Shown here piece by piece: positions 5,275-9,751 of a stretch of DNA of 9,751 nt. The first letter of the stretch is position 1; each line of letters starts with the position of its first letter. Under the pieces are notes generated by a model, which did not search any database, had not been told where the DNA came from, and saw only the letters and a list, made by a program, of their open reading frames with translations. A program made the translations under genes and the position numbers. Source of the stretch: Balneolales bacterium. GTDB taxonomy: Bacteria; Bacteroidota; Rhodothermia; Balneolales; Natronogracilivirgulaceae. The DNA is taken from positions 1 to 9,751 of the forward strand of contig SKYW01000023.1 of assembly GCA_007127695.1 (NCBI GenBank), given 5' to 3'.

Positions 5275-7059
5275 TTATTTGTTTTTTAGAATCAATTCAA
5301 TTCTGTCAGGATCAGAGTGAATTTTTTCCAGGTCTTTTGAGATGTCTATGGTGATGTTTCGGGTAATTTTCTGGACATAAAGGTAGCGGCTTCTGGTTTC
5401 CTGCCAAAAGCCGTTATCATCTGCCCAATGCAGGCTGTAGGTGTACAGGCCCGGGGGGATGATGGAGCCGTCAGCGAGTTGCCAGTTCCACTCAATGATA
5501 TCCGGGAGATCAGATGCTCCCTGTATTTCGTTTATGACTTGTCCGTTTGCAGCGTAAATCCGCAGCGCCCATTCGCTTGCCGAAGAGCCCGTAGCGTTCA
5601 CAGGCCTGATCCGGGCATTTTCAGGTGTAAGAACGGTTACTTGCTGATCTGCGAGCAGCTCCGGGTTTACCGGGGTCGCGTGTCTCATGGAATCCGCTTG
5701 CTGTGACCGATAGGTAACCGAAACGGGAATGTCCCGTCCGCTTTGCCGGCGGAATTGTTCTCTCAGGCCTGCTGCACGAACCTGAGTCCCGTCTTCTACC
5801 ACCAATTCCATCATCCGGTCGTTTGAGAGGATATGATCGCGGATAAAGTCAAGGGTATTGCGATAATTATCGGTAATGACAGGCTCCGGTGCAGCACCGG
5901 CCGGCAACGGCGCGGTGTCAGGCCGCCGGCCGCTGTAAGGCATCCGGTAATAGTCCTGCTGATGATCCAGGTTGCCGATATCATAAGCTGTCAGATGCAG
6001 CAGATCCTCCTCGGTGACCGTGGTTGTATCGATTCTGCGGGTGAGGGTCACTTCCTTGTACTCGAGATGATCTGTGGAGGAGGTCAGAACTATTGCAGAG
6101 GGCAAAACGGCATCGGTGCGTGAACGAGCAACCTCCGGCATGGCAACTGCTGCGGGACGACGTTGCGGAAGCGGGGACACCCTGTTGAACTCGTAGACCA
6201 GAGAGAACATGTGTGAACCATACGTCTCCGACAGTACGTCGTTGAATGGCATTTCAAACTGATAGTTGATGCTTACCCCACCATATACGTGCATCTGTGC
6301 CTCGATATAGCCCCTGTCGAAGCTCATATTCGTACCCATTCGGGCAAAGTATCCTTCGGTTGAAAATGCCTCCAGGTGCACTCTTGTGTCGAGTCCGTAC
6401 CTGTCGTTAACAAATTCCACAGTTCCTCTTACTATGTCATAACGGTAACTCAACGCACCGAAAAATTCAAGAGGCTCCTTGACACCGTTGCCGGAAAGGG
6501 AGATGTCGGGCTCGTTCAGGTTGCGGGCGCCCAGAGCCAGTTCCACATTTGAGAGCGGCCGGGCGTAGATGCCTGCAGCAGAGTTGAACGTGTTTCGGGA
6601 ATATCCATTCTGAAAGACCGGATCCCCAAAGTCAAAGTCCACGAAATTGTCGCGGTTGTAACCGACATGGTGCAGCGATCCGGTAACACCGATGGAGACC
6701 CGGTGCCAGAGCCGGACAGAGAAGGAACTGCTCAGCTGACTGCGGGTAAAGATGGGACTGTTGAAGTAGCGGGCATGGGCTGCGGCGCCAAACCTGCTGC
6801 CTCTGATACCCGGAAGGGATGCGACGAAATAGCCTTGCCTGAAGCCTGATTCCGAGCTGTCGGAAAAGCCCGAATAGTGCGTTTTTATCCCGAGAGCCAC
6901 CTGCGGTCGCTGAAATGAAATCAATGCAGGATTTCCAAGGAGGGCCTTGCTGTCAAGTGTACTTGTGGATGGCCCGCTGATGAAGTCCTGGGATTGCACC
7001 TTACTGGCAACAGCCGAGATGAACAGAATAAGTAATATGCAATAGGTAATTTGCCTCAT
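5275..7059 (-). CDS. PorP/SprF-like outer-membrane barrel with periplasmic extension and FlgD-like C-terminal domain (594 aa)
   Basis: The start at MRQIT gives a clean Sec signal peptide (residues 1-23, likely cleavage VQS-QD). Residues 24 to about 295 fit the PorP/SprF family of type IX secretion and gliding: an N-terminal LGNPALISFQRPQVALGIKTHYSGF and repeated amphipathic strands (GVTGSLHHVGYNRDNFVDF, NVELALGARNLNEPDISLSG), ending at HMFSLVYEFN. Usual PorP length is about 300, so the remaining 300 residues are extra. About 300-490 is a polar region; the piece at 398-480 (NTLDFIRDHILSND..., REQFRRQSGRDIPVSV) faintly recalls a degenerate OmpA-like periplasmic domain. About 495-565 is FlgD/T9SS-CTD-like (LRIYAANGQVINEI, IEWNWQLADG, PPGLYTYSLHW). 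The longer in-frame start at 7107 would overlap the previous gene and bury the signal peptide. The gene begins 10 bp after that gene and abuts the ExbB-type start. Role: probably the outer-membrane platform of the machine. Confidence 0.8.
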   Translation of the reverse strand: MRQITYCILLILFISAVASKVQSQDFISGPSTSTLDSKALLGNPALISFQRPQVALGIKTHYSGFSDSSESGFRQGYFVASLPGIRGSRFGAAAHARYFNSPIFTRSQLSSSFSVRLWHRVSIGVTGSLHHVGYNRDNFVDFDFGDPVFQNGYSRNTFNSAAGIYARPLSNVELALGARNLNEPDISLSGNGVKEPLEFFGALSYRYDIVRGTVEFVNDRYGLDTRVHLEAFSTEGYFARMGTNMSFDRGYIEAQMHVYGGVSINYQFEMPFNDVLSETYGSHMFSLVYEFNRVSPLPQRRPAAVAMPEVARSRTDAVLPSAIVLTSSTDHLEYKEVTLTRRIDTTTVTEEDLLHLTAYDIGNLDHQQDYYRMPYSGRRPDTAPLPAGAAPEPVITDNYRNTLDFIRDHILSNDRMMELVVEDGTQVRAAGLREQFRRQSGRDIPVSVTYRSQQADSMRHATPVNPELLADQQVTVLTPENARIRPVNATGSSASEWALRIYAANGQVINEIQGASDLPDIIEWNWQLADGSIIPPGLYTYSLHWADDNGFWQETRSRYLYVQKITRNITIDISKDLEKIHSDPDRIELILKNK

Positions 7060-7069
7060 GAGGATCGTG

Positions 7070-7546
7070 TTACAAAGCCAGTGTGACTGATCCGCGACGG
7101 ACCACACGGCTGTTTCTTTCTATGAGATAAAGGTAAATACCCGGTTTCAGCACCGAACCGCCCGTGTCGGTTCCATCCCAGATGATTTCGGATTGCCCGT
7201 TAGCCGCAAGTGAGCGCACTTGTTTGCCGTTCATGTCAAAGATCCGGACCAGATATCCGGTAACCGCATCGGCGCCCGAAAAGTCAAATCTGACGAAGTC
7301 ATTGAACCCGTTGTTGTTCGGGGTAAAGGGATTGGGTCCGACCCTTATACCGTCATTGTCACCCTGAAGTGACGCTGCGGCATGGTTATTGCCTGCAGGT
7401 ATTTCAGTCTTACCGGTCCGGACCAGGTTTCCCGGAGCGGTTTCTGCAAAAGCTGAATTGATTCCCGGCAGGTGGACCATGGTAAATACCAGCAAGAAAC
7501 CGGCAGTACCATAAAAGAATCGTAATAATTGTGCAGCTTGTTTCAT
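7070..7546 (-). CDS. Small secreted FlgD/CHU_C-type C-terminal-domain protein (158 aa)
   Basis: A Sec signal peptide (residues 1-35, cleavage near AFA-E) is followed by about 40 polar residues. A single beta domain then fills the rest (about 73-158). It has GPNPFTPNNNGFND, the hallmark of CHU_C/gliding-motility-associated and FlgD-like C-terminal domains, then VRIFDMNGKQVRSL, IIWDGTDTGG and PGIYLYLIE. In T9SS organisms such domains usually end large secreted proteins and address them to the PorV/U or SprF-type machinery. Here there is no cargo in front, only a signal peptide and a short spacer. It lies 12 bp downstream of a TPR lipoprotein gene and 10 bp upstream of the PorP/SprF-like gene. 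It could be a dedicated partner or plug of that barrel, a surface-anchored structural subunit, or a stripped-down substrate. The ATG at 7546 is preceded by only a poor Shine-Dalgarno. Confidence 0.82.
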   Translation of the reverse strand: MKQAAQLLRFFYGTAGFLLVFTMVHLPGINSAFAETAPGNLVRTGKTEIPAGNNHAAASLQGDNDGIRVGPNPFTPNNNGFNDFVRFDFSGADAVTGYLVRIFDMNGKQVRSLAANGQSEIIWDGTDTGGSVLKPGIYLYLIERNSRVVRRGSVTLAL

Positions 7547-7558
7547 CCGGGAAGGTTC

Positions 7559-8551
7559 CTATGGGTTGAGGTCAAGTTCGGATTGAATCATCTTGTAACT
7601 TTCAATGTCACCGGCAAGCTCATAAGCAAGAAGAAGCATCTCCTTGTGCCCCGTGTTATCGGGATCGAGCAAAAGCAACCTTTCATTTGCCTGAACCATA
7701 AGGTCAAAGTTGCCGGTTTCAAGATAAATCGACGACAAGGCAGCAAGTACTGTTTTGTCGTTGGGGTTGGACTTCAGGCAAAGTGTGAAAAAACGCTCTG
7801 CGACGTAGATTTCACCTTTGTTATTCAGCTCTGTTGCAAATTGAAGTATGGCATCATAGGTAGCGCCTGCCTTGATGTAGCGTGAGAACAAAGCCTCGCC
7901 ATCAGCAATGTTGCCCGTTTCAAGACTGGCGTATGCCGCAATTTTAAGGAGGTTTCGATCTTCAGGGAAAAGTGCCAGATATTGTCTTGCAGTTCTTTTT
8001 GCCTCTTGAAACTGACCGTTCCGGAAGTAGGAGATAGCCAAATTCGTGCTGCAGAAGCGTTGCATGCGCGGGACCGAAACACAATTTTGGAACGCCTGAC
8101 GGGCCTGTGGATACTGCCCGAGATATTTGTGAGCTTCTCCTTTGACGGGATAGGGCTCCCAACGGTCCGGGAAAATCTGAATCGCGGCATCGAGATGACG
8201 GATTGCAGTCTCAAACTGACCCTGCTCCCAGGCACTGTTGCCCGCGTTGAATTCCCTTCTATAGCTGCTTTCAAGCAGATGGGTGATTTCCTGTCCGAAG
8301 CTAGGCGCTGCATCAAGGGAGCGCTCAAAATAGGATTTTGCTTCCGTATAATTACGCTCTTTCACGTGAATTTTCCCCATCAGATAAAGAGCTTCCGGAT
8401 TGGAAGGGTCCGACGCCAGAGCATTTCCCACATACTCCCTGGCAAGATGGAGGTCTTCCCCGCTCATGGCAATGGTAAACTCTCTTTTAAGCGTACTTTC
8501 ACAGGCAAAAAAGAACAATAACAATCCCGGAAGGAGTAACCTTGCTGCCAT
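7559..8551 (-). CDS. TPR-repeat lipoprotein (330 aa)
   Basis: Starting at ATG 8551, the protein opens with MAARLLLPGLLLFFFAC, a lipoprotein signal with Cys17. The lipobox F-F-A-C is hydrophobic but not classical. The rest is TPR-like helical pairs: LAREYVGNALASDPSNPEAL, GKIHVKERNYTEAKSYFERSLDAAP, AGNSAWEQGQFETAIRHLDAAIQIFPD, EAHKYLGQYPQARQAF, AISYFRNGQFQEAKRTARQYLALFPED, AERFFTLCLKSNPNDKTVL and YLETGNFDLMVQANERLLLLDPDN. That is roughly seven units covering residues 30-320. An in-frame TTG at 8608 is rejected as the start: it lies within the putative -35 element and would put 19 polar residues before the signal. This is the first gene of the minus-strand cluster and is 12 bp from the next. A scaffold or chaperone role in assembling the envelope machine is inferred. 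In T9SS, TPR lipoproteins (PorW/PorE type) have comparable positions, but I cannot assign orthology. Confidence 0.83.
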   Translation of the reverse strand: MAARLLLPGLLLFFFACESTLKREFTIAMSGEDLHLAREYVGNALASDPSNPEALYLMGKIHVKERNYTEAKSYFERSLDAAPSFGQEITHLLESSYRREFNAGNSAWEQGQFETAIRHLDAAIQIFPDRWEPYPVKGEAHKYLGQYPQARQAFQNCVSVPRMQRFCSTNLAISYFRNGQFQEAKRTARQYLALFPEDRNLLKIAAYASLETGNIADGEALFSRYIKAGATYDAILQFATELNNKGEIYVAERFFTLCLKSNPNDKTVLAALSSIYLETGNFDLMVQANERLLLLDPDNTGHKEMLLLAYELAGDIESYKMIQSELDLNP

Positions 8552-8579
8552 CTGTGAGTGTTTGACTTGGTGAAATTCG

Positions 8580-8608
8580 TATATAGCCTTCAAAAGGGGT
8601 GCAGACAA
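8580..8608 (-). promoter_or_regulatory. Candidate sigma70-like promoter for the minus-strand cluster
   Basis: On the minus strand, TTGTCT (8608-8603) and TATATA (8585-8580) are separated by exactly 17 nt, each matching 4 of 6 consensus positions. The expected start of transcription is near 8573, about 22 nt before the ATG at 8551. It is the only convincing promoter-like pair ahead of the cluster. Bacteroidota often use a different -7/-33 consensus (TAnnTTTG / TTTG), so this is only a candidate. Confidence 0.4.
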
Positions 8609-8813
8609 GTCAAAAAAGTACTGTTTATATGCTACTATAGCAAGAAAAAAAACCGGAATGGACGTATTGATGGGTATGCAGCACGAGTTGAGAATAAAAA
8701 CACCTGTTGCACTTCCGTGCTGTAAAGAAGTTCCTGTCAGTATATGTTATATTAGCAGCATGTCGGATATGCCATATTTCCGAAAAGCTTTGCTTAACAA
8801 ACCATTAGATCAC
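8609..8813 (+). other. Divergent leader between the cluster promoter and the methyltransferase
   Basis: This AT-rich stretch separates the two transcription units. A plus-strand -10-like TACTAT at 8633-8638, preceded by TG at one-base spacing, could be an extended -10, but its -35 (TCAAAA, 8610-8615) is poor. The methyltransferase frame is open back to an ATG at 8658, with another at 8760. However, the 52 residues so added show no conserved-looking sequence, use AGA/ATA codons more than the rest, and are not needed for the fold. I see no riboswitch, RNA gene or repeat here. Confidence 0.3.
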
Positions 8814-9557
8814 ATGAGTGATACTCCTTCTTTTCCGGACAGTTCCCGATGGGAAAAGGCGCAGGAATACGAGTCCGCCTGGTGGAAAAATGTCACGGAT
8901 ATTTACGATACTGAGTATTTGGAGCGGTTTGCTTCCGATATTGAGGACAAACTTGCGAAAACAGATCTGAATATTTCAGAAGCTGATATTATTGAGGTGG
9001 GTGCCGGACCGGTTGGGATCGTATCCTGCCTCAGGGGCAGGCGTCGTGTTGCAACCGACCCGCTGGACAATCTGTTCGAATCGGTGGATACATATCACAG
9101 GTATCGTGAGAAGGCAAGGGAGCATGGTGTTTCCTATATGGAGGCAAAAGGAGAAAAACTGCCATTTGACGACCAGGAATTTGATCTCCTCATCACAGAT
9201 AATGTGTTGGATCACACGGAATCACCGGATCAGATCATCTCTGAAGCCCGAAGGGTACTCAAGCCGGGAGGAATGGTGTATCTCCGGCTGAACGTATATC
9301 ATTTTTGGGGAAGGTTCATTCGCTGGTTGATGGAGCTGGCGGTCATAGACAGGGGACACCCCTACACCTTCTCCTCGGGGAAACTGAAAGCCATGGTTGA
9401 AGAACATGGGTTTCAGATCCTCTCATCACACAGAGCTCCTTTTCTTGTGAGTTGGAAGAAAGACTTGTCGCGTGCACTTGGCGGAAATCGGAAAGCGTTG
9501 ATTCAGGCGCTGCTTTTCGTGAGCCGGGCACAACACGAATTGCTATTGCGCCGATAG
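8814..9557 (+). CDS. Class I SAM-dependent methyltransferase (247 aa)
   Basis: This is a Methyltransf_11-type enzyme that transfers a methyl group from S-adenosylmethionine to an unknown acceptor in the cytoplasm. With the start at ATG 8814, a helical N-terminal cap (residues 1-57) includes WEKAQEYESAWW. The SAM-binding motif I is EVGAGPVG (61-68), and Asp82 in TDPLD ends the second strand. LPFDDQEFDLLITDNVLDH (116-134) is the post-I and motif II region, and EARRVLKPGGMVYLRL (145-159) is the motif III strand. HPYTFSS (182-188) is probably near the acceptor site. The EYE.AWW...Y plus HPYTF pattern resembles methyltransferases of polysaccharide or glycan loci, but this is only a resemblance. 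ATGs at 8658 and 8760 would lengthen it; none has a clear Shine-Dalgarno. It is divergent from the motor-like cluster and convergent with the MscS gene, so a joint role is not implied. Confidence 0.85.
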   Translation: MSDTPSFPDSSRWEKAQEYESAWWKNVTDIYDTEYLERFASDIEDKLAKTDLNISEADIIEVGAGPVGIVSCLRGRRRVATDPLDNLFESVDTYHRYREKAREHGVSYMEAKGEKLPFDDQEFDLLITDNVLDHTESPDQIISEARRVLKPGGMVYLRLNVYHFWGRFIRWLMELAVIDRGHPYTFSSGKLKAMVEEHGFQILSSHRAPFLVSWKKDLSRALGGNRKALIQALLFVSRAQHELLLRR

Positions 9558-9558
9558 C

Positions 9559-9579
9559 AAAGAGCCCCTTCTCTTTTTT
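9559..9579 (+). terminator. Weak intrinsic terminator after the methyltransferase
   Basis: AAAGAG (9559-9564) and CTCTTT (9571-9576) form a 6-bp stem with a 6-nt loop, running into a T tract to 9579. It begins 2 nt after the methyltransferase stop. A second hairpin overlaps just upstream: a 7-bp stem pairing 9540-9546 with 9554-9560. The AT-rich stem makes the terminator weak; together they could separate the two convergent genes. Confidence 0.45.
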
Positions 9580-9751
9580 CAATTGTCGACACCCCGTTTC
9601 GATCCACCAGCAAATCTCTCGAAGTTGGATCCGGATGGCTGTTGGAAGTGACGCAACCCGAATTCCGGCAACACCGCCAGCAGGTGGTCGAAGATCTCTG
9701 CCTGAATGTGCTCGAAAAGCGCCCACTGGGTCGTGTTGGCAAATGTGTAGA
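9579..9751 (-). CDS. MscS-family mechanosensitive ion channel, C-terminal end only
   Basis: This frame enters from the right edge and ends at TGA 9581-9579, giving 56 residues: YTFANTTQWALFEHIQAEIFD, then HLLAVLPEFGLRHFQQPSGS, then a polar tail. The pattern Y-x-F-x-N-T-T-x-W, E-x-I-Q-x-x-I-F-D-H, P-E-F-x-L-R-x-F-Q-x-P-x-G is typical of the last part of YbdG-type MscS channels. These are larger inner-membrane relatives of MscS that open under membrane tension during hypo-osmotic shock. The pore helices and beta domain lie outside the window. The gene converges on the methyltransferase with 21 bp between stops. Naming rests on a short fragment but the motif run is distinctive. Confidence 0.72.
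   Translation of the reverse strand, partial: YTFANTTQWALFEHIQAEIFDHLLAVLPEFGLRHFQQPSGSNFERFAGGSKRGVDN

Noticed and set aside
7060..7107. A longer N-terminus for the PorP/SprF-like gene
   Set aside because: It would overlap the preceding gene and place 16 polar residues before an otherwise ideal signal peptide.
8552..8608. A TTG start giving a 349-residue TPR protein
   Set aside because: The codon lies in the putative -35 element, and the lipoprotein signal begins at the ATG at 8551.
9343..9742. Two overlapping minus-strand frames of 127 and 79 codons at the right end
   Set aside because: The third minus-strand frame there matches the MscS/YbdG C-terminus; these two are its shadows, one also running antisense into the methyltransferase.
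1..9751. Search for CRISPR arrays, tRNA or rRNA genes, insertion sequences, attachment sites and long direct repeats
   Set aside because: None was seen by reading both strands. The only strong local repeat is the ten-base A run at 4406-4415.

Overview
The window looks like accessory or lineage-specific DNA from a Bacteroidota-type bacterium, most likely the Balneolota/Rhodothermota side of that group. The basis is a PorP/SprF-like outer-membrane barrel, FlgD/CHU_C-type C-terminal domains, Sec-exported TPR lipoproteins, moderate GC, many acidic proteins and mostly weak Shine-Dalgarno sites. The taxonomy is inferred from protein style; no marker gene is present.

Almost all of the window (about 8585 down to 1) is one minus-strand, tightly packed gene cluster running off the left edge. 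In transcription order it holds: a candidate sigma70-like promoter (8580-8608); a TPR lipoprotein (8551-7559); a small secreted protein that is little more than a FlgD/CHU_C-type beta domain (7546-7070); a PorP/SprF-like barrel with a long C-terminal extension (7059-5275); an ExbB/TolQ/MotA-type proton-channel subunit (5274-4399); two Ig-like (Big_1/invasin-type) domains with no start codon of their own (4405-3716); two tandem ExbD/TolR-like subunits (3703-3311 and 3307-2885); a TonB-like single-pass protein with an acidic proline-rich linker (2884-1823); a second, larger TPR lipoprotein (1786-287); and the beginning of an exported protein starting at a GTG (286-1). Gaps are 0-36 bp and several stop/start codons abut, so the genes are probably co-transcribed and translationally coupled. 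Together they resemble an energised envelope machine: an ExbB/ExbD/ExbD motor in the inner membrane, a TonB-like arm across the periplasm, an outer-membrane barrel, and lipoprotein scaffolds. The parts list recalls both the T9SS PorP-L-M module and the Myxococcus Agl-Glt gliding motor, but is not the canonical set of either.

The most unusual signal is a run of ten A (minus strand, 4406-4415) at the 3' end of exbB. The Ig-domain frame lies in -1 relative to exbB, is open from just upstream of the run, and has no ATG/GTG/TTG until the middle of its first Ig domain. A -1 ribosomal shift, or transcriptional slippage adding one A, would fuse the ExbB subunit to two Ig domains in a protein of about 519 residues. 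A true frameshift mutation or a homopolymer sequencing error are the alternatives.

On the right, transcribed on the plus strand and divergent from the cluster, lies a class I SAM-dependent methyltransferase (8814-9557) ending in a weak intrinsic terminator. It converges on the C-terminal end of an MscS-type mechanosensitive channel gene entering from the right edge on the minus strand (9751-9579). These two appear to be unrelated neighbours.
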